A DNA stretch of 64,000 bases, taken from NCBI RefSeq assembly GCF_013155385.1, contig NZ_JABJUQ010000007.1, positions 3,132,501 through 3,196,500 of the forward strand, written 5' to 3'. The position numbers and the translations under genes were made by a program. Under the pieces are notes generated by a model. That model did not search any database and was not told where the DNA came from. It saw nothing but the letters and a program-made list of their open reading frames with translations. Below are positions 44,928 to 62,037 of this stretch, piece after piece. Source of the DNA: Bacillus sp. WMMC1349. Lineage in GTDB: Bacteria > Bacillota > Bacilli > Bacillales > Bacillaceae. Numbering within the stretch: the first letter of the stretch is position 1; every line of letters begins with the position of its first letter.

Positions 44928-46979
44928 TTGAAGATTATGTCTTATAAAAACTGGCCTATACTTTGGAAAATCATGATTTTAATTCCTATTATTATAGTTC
45001 TATTAGCTACAATGATGGTGATTAACTATAAAGATTCATCCGAACAATTGAATACTATGATTACAAAGCAGATGCAAGAAACACTTTCTAAAACAATCGA
45101 GCAGATTGATACAAACCTTACAACACATGAGCGAAATCTTACAGCAGTCAAAGCAATGGCAGAGGCAAAAAAAACACCGTTAAGCCGAAAAGAGTATAGT
45201 CAATTCTTTCAAAATATGCTACCTGCCAATAAACAAACTTATGGGATAGGTATTTGGTATGAACCTTACACATATAACAAGAAAGAAAAGTTTGTTGCCC
45301 CTTATGTATATAAAGATGGTGACCAGCTCGTTTTTACACGAGATTATGAAAAGGCTTCCTATGATTATTTCAGCCAGGATTGGTATAAAAATTCGATCAA
45401 TATAGATCAAACCGTTTGGTCAGCCCCATATTATGATGAAACATTGAAACAAACTTTCATTACGACATCTTTATCATTTAAAGATCCTAAAGGAAATACT
45501 AGCGGTGTTGTGACAAGTGACTTTGTTTTAGAATCCATTCAGGAACTAGTCTTAGACATTAAAGTTCAACAAACTGGCTATGCAGTTTTAGTAGATGAAA
45601 ACGGAACATATTTATCAAATCCTGATAAAGAGAAAAGATTAAAAGAAACGATTTCATCAGACCTTGTCACATCTGAACAATGGGAAAAAATGAAGAATGG
45701 ACAACAAGAAAAGATACAGACTGACATTGATGGAAAGACATTTGAACTATATTACGACAAACTGCCAAAAACTAATTGGAAACTCGTTCTCATCGCTCCG
45801 TATGATGAGCTTTACAGTTCACTTCATTCATTGATCAAACAGCTTATTGTGCTTAGTCTAGTTGCCATTGTTGTGATAATCGCTGTAATATTCTTTTTGG
45901 GAAGAAAGGTATCAAAAGATACAAAAGTGATCAACGGCTATTTGAAACACTTATCAACAGGTGATTTGACGCATCGTGCAGAGGTAAATTCAAAAGATGA
46001 ATTCGGTCAAATGGCAGAATATTATAATCAATCTGCAACTGCATTGCAAACGATGATGACTGACGTTGCTTCAAGCTCAGAAACAGTTGCTTCAACAGCA
46101 GAAGAGTTGTCCGCTAGCTCTGAAGAAATTTCTTCAGCAATTCACGAAACAGCAAATGCAATGCAAGAGGTGGCAAATGATGCTGGCTCGCAAAGATCAC
46201 TTTCACTGGAAATGTCAACAACAAGTGAAACACTGCTAAATGAAATGAGCAAAATGTCTGATGCAATTATTCAAGTAAGCAAAAAAGCCGCTCACTCAAC
46301 AGAGCTTGCAAATGAAGGTAGTGCAACAGTTAAAGAAGTTGTTCAAGATATATCTAACTTGCATACGAAAATTACTGAAACAGCAGAAAAAATTCAATTG
46401 CTTGAACAAAAATCAGCTGACATTAACCAAATGGCCAGCTTGATCTCAAGTATTTCTGAACAAACGAATTTGCTCGCCTTAAACGCAGCAATTGAAGCTG
46501 CCAGAGCAGGTGAATCTGGAAAAGGTTTCGCCGTCGTTGCCGAGGAAGTGCGTAAACTAGCAGAAGAAACAAAAATGGCTTCCACAGAAATTACAACTAC
46601 CATCCAGTCGATCAAGGATGAGATATCCGACTCAGTGGACTCGATGAAAGAAAGCCAGCAAGCAGCACATACTGGTATTGCTAAAGTTAGACAAACAGGT
46701 GAATCATTTACAAGTATTTATCAGTCGATTCATGATGTGACAGCTAATATACAGAATGTGACAAATGACATTCAAAAAGTCTCGCTCAATACAAAACAGA
46801 TGCGTGATATCGCTCAACAGGTGGAAGACTTCTCGACCAAAACAAGTGAGCGGATCAATCACTCATCAGCATTATCAGAAGAACAATCATCAATTACAAC
46901 AGAAATCGCCAAAGCATCTGAAGACTTGGCCTACATGGCACAAAATCTTCAAGAAAAAATCACACAGTTTAACGTGTAA
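44928..46979 (+). CDS. Methyl-accepting chemotaxis protein, dCache type
   Basis: A 683-residue chemoreceptor. TM1 at about 11-32 ([20 protein letters not shown]), an extracellular dCache ligand domain (about 35-300, with [20 protein letters not shown]), TM2 near 304-327 ([20 protein letters not shown]), HAMP, then the signalling coiled coil with the invariant hairpin [20 protein letters not shown]. Ligand unknown; small molecules such as amino acids are usual for dCache. The start is TTG 44928, 6-7 nt after AAGGAGG. A short G/C stem (ACCCTCTCGGGGGGTTT) precedes it. Confidence 0.93.
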   Translation: MKIMSYKNWPILWKIMILIPIIIVLLATMMVINYKDSSEQLNTMITKQMQETLSKTIEQIDTNLTTHERNLTAVKAMAEAKKTPLSRKEYSQFFQNMLPANKQTYGIGIWYEPYTYNKKEKFVAPYVYKDGDQLVFTRDYEKASYDYFSQDWYKNSINIDQTVWSAPYYDETLKQTFITTSLSFKDPKGNTSGVVTSDFVLESIQELVLDIKVQQTGYAVLVDENGTYLSNPDKEKRLKETISSDLVTSEQWEKMKNGQQEKIQTDIDGKTFELYYDKLPKTNWKLVLIAPYDELYSSLHSLIKQLIVLSLVAIVVIIAVIFFLGRKVSKDTKVINGYLKHLSTGDLTHRAEVNSKDEFGQMAEYYNQSATALQTMMTDVASSSETVASTAEELSASSEEISSAIHETANAMQEVANDAGSQRSLSLEMSTTSETLLNEMSKMSDAIIQVSKKAAHSTELANEGSATVKEVVQDISNLHTKITETAEKIQLLEQKSADINQMASLISSISEQTNLLALNAAIEAARAGESGKGFAVVAEEVRKLAEETKMASTEITTTIQSIKDEISDSVDSMKESQQAAHTGIAKVRQTGESFTSIYQSIHDVTANIQNVTNDIQKVSLNTKQMRDIAQQVEDFSTKTSERINHSSALSEEQSSITTEIAKASEDLAYMAQNLQEKITQFNV

Positions 46980-46986
46980 TTTAAAC

Positions 46987-47023
46987 AAACACTCGCTTTT
47001 CAACAAAAAAAGTGAGTGTTTTT
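46987..47023 (+). terminator. Terminator of the chemoreceptor gene
   Basis: AAACACTCGCTTTT (46987-47000) pairs with AAAAGTGAGTGTTT, followed by TTC. Downstream 47041-47446 has no supported gene; short frames there look like decayed coding DNA. Confidence 0.85.
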
Positions 47024-47484
47024 CTGTTTATAAATAATGAATGGTTTTAAAAAAGCTTCCATTCAGATCGATATGATTATTATCATCACTTACGATTTGG
47101 GCTTATCTATTAGCCGTTATAGTTATTTCACTATTTACAGAGTGAAAGCAACCGTTGTAAAACCGATCAAAAATTGGAGAATGGAATTCATCAGACCAGC
47201 GAATTCGAGCGGATAATGAATGAATAAAAGATAAAAATCCCTGATCTTGAAGAATCAATACCAGAACAACCAATAGAGAAAATGGTTTTACGAAAGCGGG
47301 TTACATAAGAAGATCTTAAATCTAATTAAAGCATCAAAATACGCACAAGTTTTTTGTCAATCATAATAATCAGCATACAAATTCGTGCTAAAAAAGAAGA
47401 GGAACGGGATCATATACAATATAAAAAAAGAGGATGGTGGATACGTATGACAGAATCGAACCTCTTCAATAACTTAAAAAACAG

Positions 47485-47646
47485 CTAATCTTTAGTTTTA
47501 GAGAATTTTGTTGAATAACCAGCTGCCAATAAAAAAAGAATTGCGAGAATATAGGCTACTATCCCTTGATTAAAAATAAAAATGGCAATTAAATGAGATG
47601 CTATTGCTAAAATGAGAAAGAGAAAGGTATAGATATTGAAAAGCAT
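47485..47646 (-). CDS. Small two-TM membrane protein
   Basis: A 53-residue hydrophobic protein: MLFNIYTFLFLILAIASHLI, AIFIFNQGIVAYILAILFLL, then a basic tail GYSTKFSKTKD. ATG 47646 is chosen because AAAGGAGAGG lies upstream; an extension to 47682 is possible. No family recognised. Confidence 0.55.
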   Translation of the reverse strand: MLFNIYTFLFLILAIASHLIAIFIFNQGIVAYILAILFLLAAGYSTKFSKTKD

Positions 47647-47704
47647 TAGAAAACCTCTCCTTTTATTGAGTGTATTTACCATTTTAACATCTGTGTCAAC
47701 ATAA

Positions 47705-48056
<352 letters not shown>

Positions 48057-48203
48057 CTAAAAGTGGAGAACGTCTAATAGATCTTTTATCAAAGACGATA
48101 ATTCAATATATCTCCCATTTGTTATATATCCCAACATTACCTACAATACAAATTAAAATTCCCATATTTATTTTTGAACGAGACTAAAATCTATATCCAA
48201 TAG

Positions 48204-49340
48204 TTATCGTATCGTTTTTTTATCAAGAGATTTCTTTTCATGATTACTGAAAAGGAAGAAAACTACTGCGGATATTAAAGAAAACAACGGCGTAATGATA
48301 AATGGTAACTTAATGCTGTAATTGACAACTGGTGAAAAAATAAATCCACTTAATCCAACTGCCAAATACGACATTAAACTAAAAATGGAGAAGGCGCTTG
48401 TATGAAGTTTCTCTTCGATGTTTATCGCAATTATTCTTTGCAGGAATATAGTTATGAAACCAAAGGAAAAACCAAAAAATGAAGAACATAGAACAAACAA
48501 GATCAAAAAATTTGCAAACCATAATCCTGCAGATCCAAAAAACATGAGTGTAAAACAAATAAGTAGATTTATTTGTTCTGAATAAATGTATTGATTTACC
48601 TTTTGAATTATAAATTGAGAGATCACAAAAAAGAGCCAAAATAAAAGATAAAACAAACCAATACTACTGCCTTCACCTGTAAGTAGTATCGGACCATAAG
48701 CAATGGCACAGCCATAACTCAATGAACCTAAAAGATAAAAGAAACAGTATTTCCAAAAACCTCTGTCTTTTAAAAGAAATTTCACATCACTTTTATTACC
48801 AATCCCTATATCACGGCTTTCAGGGGAATGAGCAAAACAAGCGAGTATCAAAATGGTGAGACTCATAACCAAGAAAATCTGTAGCAATAGCACAAGGCTA
48901 AACTGTTTATAAATCATTTCGGCAAGTAAAGGGGCGAATGCGGAGCCTATAGCCTGTGAAATGTTGATCCAAGATAAGCTTTTTTCCACCTCTTCTTTTT
49001 TAAGTCCTAAAGCAAATATGATTAATAACGGAGGAATAATCCCCACACTAATCCCTAAAATAATCCCTACTAAAAAATAAACAAAAAGAGCATGATAGAA
49101 AAATAGCCAAAGTAAAGTACCGATTAAAAACAATAAGCATCCTAATAACAGCATTTTTTTAGATGGTTTAAGAAACATAAGAAAAATTCTCGTAAGAAAA
49201 AGAGCAACCATGAATATACCAATGACATTTCCGGACATACCACTTGCTGCTCCTGTCATAAGGATAGATAATGGTAATATTGCGGTCAATGCTCCGAATA
49301 GAAACGAGAAGAGCATATTGATCGTAAAAATTTGTTTCAT
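48204..49340 (-). CDS. MFS transporter in the eno-flanked insert
   Basis: A 378-residue protein with about 12 TM segments; LQRIIAINIEEKLHTSAFSI and GSLSYGCAIAYGPILL are characteristic of drug/sugar-efflux-type MFS permeases. AT-rich codon use. Its start overlaps the preceding acyltransferase stop (ATGA), so the two are co-translated. Substrate unknown. Confidence 0.8.
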   Translation of the reverse strand: MKQIFTINMLFSFLFGALTAILPLSILMTGAASGMSGNVIGIFMVALFLTRIFLMFLKPSKKMLLLGCLLFLIGTLLWLFFYHALFVYFLVGIILGISVGIIPPLLIIFALGLKKEEVEKSLSWINISQAIGSAFAPLLAEMIYKQFSLVLLLQIFLVMSLTILILACFAHSPESRDIGIGNKSDVKFLLKDRGFWKYCFFYLLGSLSYGCAIAYGPILLTGEGSSIGLFYLLFWLFFVISQFIIQKVNQYIYSEQINLLICFTLMFFGSAGLWFANFLILFVLCSSFFGFSFGFITIFLQRIIAINIEEKLHTSAFSIFSLMSYLAVGLSGFIFSPVVNYSIKLPFIITPLFSLISAVVFFLFSNHEKKSLDKKTIR

Positions 49341-49849
49341 AGTGCCCCACCTACTCTTTTAGTGAGATAATAATTTAATTTTCCTAATCCTGAAGGTCTG
49401 AAATTGATTAGTGCTTTGTTATGTATTAATTCACATCCTATATCCTTTTTTACATCATAAGTGGTTGATCCAAAGTAAATTTTCTTATACCTATTTTCAA
49501 TTGCAAACTGAATGGTTAAATAAAAAATATTAAAATAAGCATAAGAAGGAACAGAATGAACATAATCCATTCCTACGTGTTTCAAGGTTATTTCGTTTTC
49601 GTTATGAACAACGATCAGTCCAAATGCTACCGGTTCTCCTTTATATTCAAATAATATGAATTTATAGTTAGAACACATATTTCTCAAACATCTAAAAGAT
49701 TCAAAATTATAGTTTATTGGACTAGGGACTGCATTACTTTTATTTTTTGTATTTAAATATAACCTGTATATATTAACGTAGTATTCTTCAGATATTTCAT
49801 TTGCTAACTGGAATTGAAACTCAATCCCATACTCCTTCATTTTTTTCAT
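49337..49849 (-). CDS. GNAT/FemAB-like acyltransferase, probably N-truncated
   Basis: A 170-residue protein. NYKFILFEYKGEPVAFGLIV and the block YAYFNIFYLTIQFAIENRYK with KIYFGSTTYDVKKDIGCE match the C-terminal GNAT fold of BioF2/FemAB-like acyltransferases, which are normally about 300-400 residues. An in-frame stop lies just before the ATG and no ribosome binding site is visible, so the gene may have lost its 5' half. Confidence 0.6.
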   Translation of the reverse strand: MKKMKEYGIEFQFQLANEISEEYYVNIYRLYLNTKNKSNAVPSPINYNFESFRCLRNMCSNYKFILFEYKGEPVAFGLIVVHNENEITLKHVGMDYVHSVPSYAYFNIFYLTIQFAIENRYKKIYFGSTTYDVKKDIGCELIHNKALINFRPSGLGKLNYYLTKRVGGAL

Positions 49850-50536
49850 TTAGTCAAACTATTTATTCCAGCTTTTGAAGCTGAAGAATTTGCTTGTCCA
49901 ATTAATGCTTTTAATGAAGAAATAGAAGAAATATCAATAATACATCCACATCATTTTTCATTACTTGTAAAGATTTTTTAACCTCCTTTTTGTAACAAAT
50001 TTAAACATTTATGGTCTTGTGTGTCAACTTGTTTTTCCTGAAATAGTTGGGACTTTTATTTCATCATTAAGCTTTTCTTGAACATTCCGCCACATATTTG
50101 TCTTAGACTGCTTAGAATAAAATGGATAGTTCAGCACCTGATATTGTTACTACAAGTTCGTCTTTTGCTATAATGCATATTTGAGCCATATTAGTGAAAG
50201 TTATAAAGTAAACACGTCCTCTAGTATTCTTAAATGAAGTGATCTGAAAAGTGATCGTCGATAAACTTCATCTGATCACAGAAATCATGTAAAAATATAA
50301 AAGATGTGGTCTTTATCTAGGAACATTAATGAATAAACAAAATACGGCTAACATTGATTATTAAGTAGATATTTTAGATGGAGAGGATTTAATGTGGATC
50401 CTATATTTTTTAGGATTTGCCACGCTAAGCAGATAGTCAATTTCGTTATGATAGATCATTGAGGAAGGGCAGGTACTTTTTCTACTTTGCGAATACTATT
50501 CATGATTATTATAAATCAAGCCTGTTGACTGACACT
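49850..50536. other. Relic DNA at the right part of the insert
   Basis: A plus-strand frame at 49852-49981 (VKLFIPAFEAEEFACPINAF to a stop) has no start; a good AAAGGAGGTT site on the minus strand at 49981-49990 leads only to a 16-codon frame. The remaining bases to the eno repeat show no gene. Consistent with a decayed cargo gene. Confidence 0.4.
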
Positions 50537-54200
<3,664 letters not shown>

Positions 54201-54218
54201 TTATGCAGTGTTTTTTGC

Positions 54219-55403
54219 TTATTTATCGTTTAATGCTTTGACACCTGGAAGTACTTTACCTTCCATGAATTCTAGTGAAGCTCCTCCACCTGTTGAAATA
54301 TGGCTCATTTTATCAGCAAGACCAAATTTTTCAACGGCAGCCGCAGAGTCTCCTCCACCGATCACAGAGTATGTATCTGTCGCCTCTGCTAAAGCTTCAG
54401 CTACCGCTTTTGTTCCCTTAGCAAATGCATCGATTTCAAAGACACCCATCGGTCCGTTCCAAACAACAAGCTTACTGTTTTTAATGACATCTGCATATGT
54501 TTTGCTTGTTTCTGTTCCGATGTCAAGACCTTCCCAATCACTTGGAATATCACTGACTGGTACAATTTTCGTATTGGCATCAGCTGCGAATTTATCAGCA
54601 ACTAAAGTATCTGTTGGCATATAGAAGTTTACACCTTTTTCTTTTGCACGCTCCATGAAAGATTTAGCCAACTCGATTTTGTCTTCTTCAAGCAAAGAGT
54701 TTCCAATTTCATGTCCTTGTGCTTTGACGAAAGTATAAGCAAGACCACCGCCGATAATGAGATTGTCTACTATATCAAGAAGACTTTCGATTACACCGAT
54801 TTTGTCTTTTACTTTCGCTCCGCCGATAATTGCTGTAAATGGACGTTCAGGGTTTGACAATGCTTTACCAAGTACTTCAAGCTCTTTTTCCATCAGGAAG
54901 CCCGCTACAGCTGGAAGATGCTCAGCAATGCCTGCAGTAGAAGCATGGGCACGGTGAGCCGCTCCAAATGCATCATTCACATAAACATCCGCTAAATCAG
55001 CAAATGCTTTTGCAAGTTCAGGGTCATTTTTTTCTTCTCCCGCGTAGAAACGGACATTTTCCAAAACAAGAATGTCTCCATCTTTCATTTCGGAAATTTG
55101 CGCTTTTACAGCGTCACCATAAGCTTCATCCGCTTTTTTCACTTCTTTGCCAAGCAATTCTCCAAGACGCGCTGCAACAGGTGTTAAGCGCAGTTCTTCA
55201 GAAACTTGGCCTTTTGGACGGCCTAAGTGACTCGCAAGAAGGACTTTTGCTCCCTGCTCTGTTAAATATTGAATGGTCGGAATTGCAGCACGGATTCTTG
55301 TCTCATCTGTCACCTTACCATCTTTCATTGGCACGTTAAAGTCAACACGACAAAAAACAACACGGCCTTTTACATCAATGTCTTTTACTGATTTTTTATT
55401 CAT
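54219..55403 (-). CDS. pgk: Phosphoglycerate kinase
   Basis: A 394-residue two-domain kinase. [20 protein letters not shown] and SHLGRPKGQ form the N-domain substrate site; [12 protein letters not shown] and [10 protein letters not shown] the nucleotide site; the C-terminal [13 protein letters not shown] loop closes it. Makes ATP from 1,3-bisphosphoglycerate. Confidence 0.98.
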   Translation of the reverse strand: MNKKSVKDIDVKGRVVFCRVDFNVPMKDGKVTDETRIRAAIPTIQYLTEQGAKVLLASHLGRPKGQVSEELRLTPVAARLGELLGKEVKKADEAYGDAVKAQISEMKDGDILVLENVRFYAGEEKNDPELAKAFADLADVYVNDAFGAAHRAHASTAGIAEHLPAVAGFLMEKELEVLGKALSNPERPFTAIIGGAKVKDKIGVIESLLDIVDNLIIGGGLAYTFVKAQGHEIGNSLLEEDKIELAKSFMERAKEKGVNFYMPTDTLVADKFAADANTKIVPVSDIPSDWEGLDIGTETSKTYADVIKNSKLVVWNGPMGVFEIDAFAKGTKAVAEALAEATDTYSVIGGGDSAAAVEKFGLADKMSHISTGGGASLEFMEGKVLPGVKALNDK

Positions 55404-55543
55404 GACTTCAGGAGATCCTCCTTTAATTGCTTTTGATGATGCTATACGTTGAAAAAAGGGAAAGGGAGTGTGTATCCCCTTCCCCTGTCCGCTTTTATTA
55501 TAGCGTTTCTCTTACTTTTAGAACCAAATCTGATCCTTTTGAA

Positions 55544-57627
<2,084 letters not shown>

Positions 57628-57660
57628 ACTAAAACGGTCCTTCCATCTCGTAGTGGACTA

Positions 57661-57692
57661 ATAACGTCCCACCGTGACTGAAAACGTCCCAC
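57661..57692 (-). promoter_or_regulatory. CggR operator, tandem repeats
   Basis: On the minus strand GTGGGACGTTTT and GTGGGACGTTAT are direct repeats exactly 20 bp apart, about 35-65 bp before the cggR ATG. They match the GGGACGTTTT core of the B. subtilis CggR operator. Confidence 0.85.
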
Positions 57693-57854
57693 TTCAGCCA
57701 AAAAAAATTACTCCTGCTTTCACCTATTATTGTAACAGGGGCATATTTTTTATTCAACTATTTACCCGCCCATTTTTTGAAATATTGACGATCAAGTGTA
57801 CTTTTTCAGAGAACTTCTATAACTCTTTTATATCAAACAAGTCAGAATGCCCAA

Positions 57855-57868
57855 AGAAAGCGCTAACA
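57855..57868. promoter_or_regulatory. Possible cre site
   Basis: AGAAAGCGCTAACA differs from the CcpA cre consensus TGAAAGCGNTNWCA at the first base only. It lies between the DeoR gene end and the cggR promoter, about 230 bp upstream of cggR. Confidence 0.4.
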
Positions 57869-57904
57869 CAAAAAACGATGATTGCCTTATCTATTAATAG
57901 ACAA

Positions 57905-58657
57905 TCATCCTTTTATGATTTTCGTATAATTACTATAATAGTCTTCAACATGGGGATTCAATTGATGGTCTGTAACGAGTGCTGTAATGTCTCTTACATC
58001 GTAAAAGGTAAAAAATGCCTCTATTGAGAACTTTGAACTGTCTGCTAGGATATAACGATCAATTGTATGATTCAAAACAAGCTGTAATCCGTAACCTTCT
58101 TCTTCATTAGCTGTTGTGATATTTGTTCCAGAAATCCCATTCGTACCAATAAAAGCTTTCTTCACTTTAATTTCTGTTAATAACTTATTTGCAAAATATC
58201 CGTAAAAAGTTCCGGTTTTTTTACGGTAACGACCACCGGTCAGTATCACTTCAATATTAGGCATATTTTGAACGCGTTGAAAAACATTAATAGAATTTGT
58301 CACAATATTCACATGTTTCTCACCTAAATAATGAAAGATGAAATCACTAGTCGTTCCAGAACCGATAAAAACGGTATCATGATCGGAAATGAGATCAGCA
58401 CAAATCTTACCGATGTGTTTTTTTAATTCAACATTGATATCTTGCTTTTGATTGTGAGATAATTCGATATAATGTGCATCTCTTTTTTTTGCTCCTCCGT
58501 GAACACGAATCAACAGCCCGTCATTTTCTAACGCCTGTAAATCTCTGCGAATTGTCATATCTGTTACAGCAAGTTGTTTTGCCAGTTCTGTAACTTCAAC
58601 CGTCTGATTTTTCTCGAGCATAGCAAGAATCGCTCGGTATCTCTCTTCTTTAATCAT
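57905..58657 (-). CDS. DeoR-family repressor of the tagatose-phosphate operon
   Basis: A 250-residue DeoR/GlpR regulator. Helix-turn-helix EVTELAKQLAVTDMTIRRDL QALENDGLLIRVHGG (about 20-55), then a sugar-phosphate sensor domain (FIGSGTTSDFIFHYLGEKHV, DSSKFS). Same strand as lacABCD and 145 bp downstream of lacD, with a spacer containing TGTAAGCGTTTTAA, a weak cre-like site. Likely LacR, responding to tagatose 6-phosphate. Confidence 0.85.
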   Translation of the reverse strand: MIKEERYRAILAMLEKNQTVEVTELAKQLAVTDMTIRRDLQALENDGLLIRVHGGAKKRDAHYIELSHNQKQDINVELKKHIGKICADLISDHDTVFIGSGTTSDFIFHYLGEKHVNIVTNSINVFQRVQNMPNIEVILTGGRYRKKTGTFYGYFANKLLTEIKVKKAFIGTNGISGTNITTANEEEGYGLQLVLNHTIDRYILADSSKFSIEAFFTFYDVRDITALVTDHQLNPHVEDYYSNYTKIIKG

Positions 58658-58802
58658 TTAGACACCTACATTTATTAGCATTGTTAATTGCAATGTACAA
58701 TAACTGGTATAGTGATGTCAACCTACTAGAGATCACATTGTAAGCGTTTTAATCAAGGTAGAGCAAAAGACTTCCCCATTCAGCAGTCTTTGTCGTCTAT
58801 TT

Positions 58803-59831
58803 TTATTTTACAACAACAGATTCTTGTGTTCCATACTGTGACCACCATGGAGAAGCGGTTTCTTTCAAAACATGATTCAAATTCGTAATATTTTCACGAC
58901 CGGAATTTCTTAACCAGTCTAGCGCTTTTTCATTGCCAAATTTCGCAAACGGTTCAACACCATTTTTCCATGTGGCACGACCGCACAATACACCATTAAA
59001 TGTTGACCCTGCTTCTTTAGCAAATACAAGTGTTTTTTGAAATAACTCTGCTGAAACACCGGCACTTAAGAAAATAAATGGCAGTGTGGAAGCATCTGAT
59101 TGTTCTTTAAAATAATGTTTTGCTTCTTCCTTTGTATAGACAACTTCACCATTGCTAAACCCTTCGACATAGTTCATGTTGACAGGCACTTCTACTTTTA
59201 ACACATCAACGGCATAACGCGGGTTGCTAAATTTACGAACGGCCTCATTCACTTTATGAGGTTTGACCTTCGCATACTCGATGCCTTTCACATCATTGTT
59301 TTTAGCATCATAAGAGACAATTTCTAAAAAATACGGAATGTCTTCAGCCACACATTCTGATCCGATCCGTTCAACAAATGCATGTTTTTGATCATTTGTT
59401 TGTTGAGATTCATCTACATCATAATAAAGAAGTAATTTAACGGCATCTGCGCCTTTTTCTTTTAAACGTTTAACAGACCAGTTTGCCAGAAGATCAGGGA
59501 GACGCCCTTCAACAGAAGCATCATAGCCTGTTTTTTCATAAGCGACAAGCAACCCCGCATTCCGGTCTCTGTTTTCAGCTGCAGTCCAGCCGAATTCTGG
59601 ATCTAATAGAATAGAAGAAGCGTATGGTGTTAGTTCTTTTGAAACAAGTACTTTAAAATGTTCTAAGCTAGAAGGAGCATGATTCCCTTCATTGTATGAG
59701 GTAATCATTTTTTGCAATGATCCGCGCTGATCAATTGCTAATGCCCCGATAATTCCATTTTCATCAGAAAGTTTCTTTAATCCTTCATATTTACCCTTTG
59801 ATATAGTTAACATGCCAGTCACTCCATTCAA
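58803..59831 (-). CDS. lacD: Tagatose 1,6-bisphosphate aldolase
   Basis: A 342-residue class I aldolase of the LacD family. AIDQRGSLQKMI and the Schiff-base strand GADAVKLLLYYDVDES are diagnostic, with PFIFLSAGVSAELFQ later. Cleaves tagatose 1,6-bisphosphate to dihydroxyacetone phosphate and glyceraldehyde 3-phosphate. Overlaps lacC by 4 bp. The sequence start MNGVTGMLTISKGKYEG has a second possible ATG at MLTIS. Confidence 0.93.
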   Translation of the reverse strand: MNGVTGMLTISKGKYEGLKKLSDENGIIGALAIDQRGSLQKMITSYNEGNHAPSSLEHFKVLVSKELTPYASSILLDPEFGWTAAENRDRNAGLLVAYEKTGYDASVEGRLPDLLANWSVKRLKEKGADAVKLLLYYDVDESQQTNDQKHAFVERIGSECVAEDIPYFLEIVSYDAKNNDVKGIEYAKVKPHKVNEAVRKFSNPRYAVDVLKVEVPVNMNYVEGFSNGEVVYTKEEAKHYFKEQSDASTLPFIFLSAGVSAELFQKTLVFAKEAGSTFNGVLCGRATWKNGVEPFAKFGNEKALDWLRNSGRENITNLNHVLKETASPWWSQYGTQESVVVK

Positions 59832-60763
59832 AGTTTTTGAACTTTCACTAGACTTGCATAATGATCAAATTTTGCTTGATCCACATAACCCGTTTGTGCC
59901 TCCATTGCATTGAGAAGTCCAGCAGCCATACCGCTTTTCAAAACATCCTCATCATTGAGATTCATTTCGATCGCTTTGGCTAATCCGGCCACAGTTGCAT
60001 CTCCTGAGCCGACTGGACTGACAACGTTAATTCTCGGAATTTCGACATTATAAAAAAGGTCTTCATGTTTCACGAAAGCTCCCTCTGCACCTTGTGAGAC
60101 AACAATCCATGGGATACCAGCAAACATCTGATGTTTCAATACTTTTTTCCATTCATTTTGGTCATTCCTAATGGAACAACCCAAGATTTGTCTTAACTCA
60201 TTTACATTCGGCTTAATTAAATATGGTAGAGCGTTTTTATTCCGCAATGATTCTGATAGTGATTCACCAGAAGTATCTAAAATAACTGGAATATGATTCT
60301 CTCGAGCGATTTCAATCATTTCAGAATAGACATTTTTTGTGAATCCATTCACAATACTGCCTGAAATCGTGACCACTGATGGATTGTTCAACAGCTGACG
60401 AAAATGGTTTAAAAACAGCTCCTGGTCATCTTTGGTTAATGTCGGACCAGATTCCAGGATTTCTGTTTGCATCTGCTCATGTAAAATAGCAATACAATTT
60501 CTAGCTTCTTGATTTGTATGAAGAAACTGATGTTTCATTTGATCTTGATCTAGCAACCTTTCAATCAATTGACCTAAAGATCCGCCTAGTACACCGGTGG
60601 ATTTGACATCCATCCCCAATAAGTGAGCAACTCTAGCAACATTTAATCCTTTTCCGCCTGCTGTTTTCCTAATGTTAATCACTCGATTAACATCATCGAG
60701 CTTGAGTTGATCAAGGTGATAAGAAATATCCACAGATGGATTTAAGGTGACGGCTAACAGCAT
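59828..60763 (-). CDS. lacC: Tagatose-6-phosphate kinase
   Basis: A 311-residue PfkB-family kinase. KTAGGKGLNVARVAHLLG and the C-terminal VSPVGSGDATVAGLAKA (catalytic Asp in GSGD) are signatures. Phosphorylates tagatose 6-phosphate with ATP. GGAGAGC precedes the ATG; 28 bp after lacB. Confidence 0.93.
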   Translation of the reverse strand: MLLAVTLNPSVDISYHLDQLKLDDVNRVINIRKTAGGKGLNVARVAHLLGMDVKSTGVLGGSLGQLIERLLDQDQMKHQFLHTNQEARNCIAILHEQMQTEILESGPTLTKDDQELFLNHFRQLLNNPSVVTISGSIVNGFTKNVYSEMIEIARENHIPVILDTSGESLSESLRNKNALPYLIKPNVNELRQILGCSIRNDQNEWKKVLKHQMFAGIPWIVVSQGAEGAFVKHEDLFYNVEIPRINVVSPVGSGDATVAGLAKAIEMNLNDEDVLKSGMAAGLLNAMEAQTGYVDQAKFDHYASLVKVQKL

Positions 60764-60791
60764 GAACAGCTCTCCTTTATACCAATCTCAC

Positions 60792-61310
60792 TTAATCGTG
60801 ATATTCTCCGCGATCCCATTTTGCAAGCAGCTCATCAAAAAAATGATGATTTCCTATTTGATTTTCCGCCGCATGTTCTAAATCATTTAATTTTTTAATC
60901 AACTTTTGATTGTCAGGAGTTTCTTTGTATTCGCTTTCAATGAAAGTATCAATAATGGATTGAATGACATGCAATCCGGTAATTTTTCCACCAACTCCAA
61001 TCACATTGGCATTTAATTGTTCTTTTGCATATTTTGCTGTTGTTAAATCTCGGACAAGTGCCACACGAGTGCCAGGTACTTTACAAGCAGAAGTCGAAAT
61101 ACCAACACCTGTTCCACATAAAACTACACCTAAGTCTGCTTGACCGGTAACAACTTCTTCAGCCACTTTTTTCCCGAATATCGGGTAATGCGTTCTTGTC
61201 ATATCATAAGTACCAACATCAATCACTTCATACCCTTGACTTTTCAGATATTCTGAGACTTGCATTTTTATATCTGTTACAATATGGTCACAACCTAGAG
61301 CAATCTTCAT
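60792..61310 (-). CDS. lacB: Galactose-6-phosphate isomerase subunit B
   Basis: A 172-residue RpiB/LacB-family protein: [55 protein letters not shown]. Works as a heteromer with LacA. The DNA gap to lacA is 13 bp. Confidence 0.93.
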   Translation of the reverse strand: MKIALGCDHIVTDIKMQVSEYLKSQGYEVIDVGTYDMTRTHYPIFGKKVAEEVVTGQADLGVVLCGTGVGISTSACKVPGTRVALVRDLTTAKYAKEQLNANVIGVGGKITGLHVIQSIIDTFIESEYKETPDNQKLIKKLNDLEHAAENQIGNHHFFDELLAKWDRGEYHD

Positions 61311-61323
61311 ATTGTTTTCCTCC

Positions 61324-61752
61324 TTAGCACATTTTATTTAGCATATCTACACGAATTTGATGACGTCCTGTAGCATATTCAGATTTCAAATATGCATCAA
61401 CACAAGCTTTTGCTAATTCTTCACCAACAATGCCTGACCCTAGAGCAATCGCCATTGCATTATTATGATTGCGGGTCATTTTAGCGGAATGTTCATCAGA
61501 AACTTCTGCACAAATCATCCCTTTACATTTATTGGCTACCATAAATGAACCGGCACCAAACCGATCAATTAAAATACCTCGATCACCTTTATTGTCAAGG
61601 AGTGCTTGGACAACGCGGGTAGTGGAGTCAACAAAATCTAAATTTGTTTCTGGTGTTTGATCGATCACTTCATACCCCTGTTTGGTCAAGTAATCTTTTA
61701 ATACTTCTTTTAAATGTATCCCTTCTTGATCTGCACCAATCAGCACTTTCAT
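61324..61752 (-). CDS. lacA: Galactose-6-phosphate isomerase subunit A
   Basis: A 142-residue RpiB/LacA-family protein: [56 protein letters not shown]. With LacB it converts galactose 6-phosphate to tagatose 6-phosphate. First gene of the operon; no PTS or phospho-beta-galactosidase gene is nearby, so the sugar source is encoded elsewhere or was lost. Confidence 0.93.
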   Translation of the reverse strand: MKVLIGADQEGIHLKEVLKDYLTKQGYEVIDQTPETNLDFVDSTTRVVQALLDNKGDRGILIDRFGAGSFMVANKCKGMICAEVSDEHSAKMTRNHNNAMAIALGSGIVGEELAKACVDAYLKSEYATGRHQIRVDMLNKMC

Positions 61753-61799
61753 CTTTTGCTCCTCTTTTCTTTATTTTTTAATTAACAACACTTGCACTT

Positions 61800-61896
61800 C
61801 GAACATTATCGATATCATCTCAACAATTATTCATAGTATATATTGTTCGAAAATGTTTTTAAATGTTAGATTATCATGTTCATTTATAGCTGTCAA
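61800..61896 (-). promoter_or_regulatory. lacABCD promoter and regulator half-sites
   Basis: On the minus strand TTGACA (61896-61891) and TAATCT (61873-61868) with a 17-bp spacer form a promoter about 120 bp before lacA. CGAACAATA on the minus strand (61849-61841) and CGAACATTA on the plus strand (61800-61808) are probable DeoR-type operator half-sites; the same CGAACAATA occurs at 62012-62020. Confidence 0.5.
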
Positions 61897-61970
61897 CGAT
61901 CTGAATAACAGATGACATTTCCTTTAAAAGACTAAGTTAATCATTGATAGTTATGACTTCTCATGATAAG

Positions 61971-62037
61971 TTGACAAAAAAACGATTTCGATTTATGCTT
62001 AATTTACAAAACGAACAATAACAAACAAATTAGGAGG
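61971..62037 (+). promoter_or_regulatory. Abandoned divergent promoter opposite lacA
   Basis: TTGACA (61971-61976), 17-bp spacer, TATGCT (61994-61999), then CGAACAATA (62012-62020) and a strong TTAGGAGG site (62030-62037). No start codon or open frame follows; sequence to about 62350 is non-coding. A divergent gene under the same regulator seems to have been lost. Confidence 0.5.

Noticed and set aside
47447-47488. 13-codon frame MTESNLFNNLKNS with an AGGATGGTGG-like site
   Set aside because: Too short to support without conservation; the surrounding DNA looks decayed.
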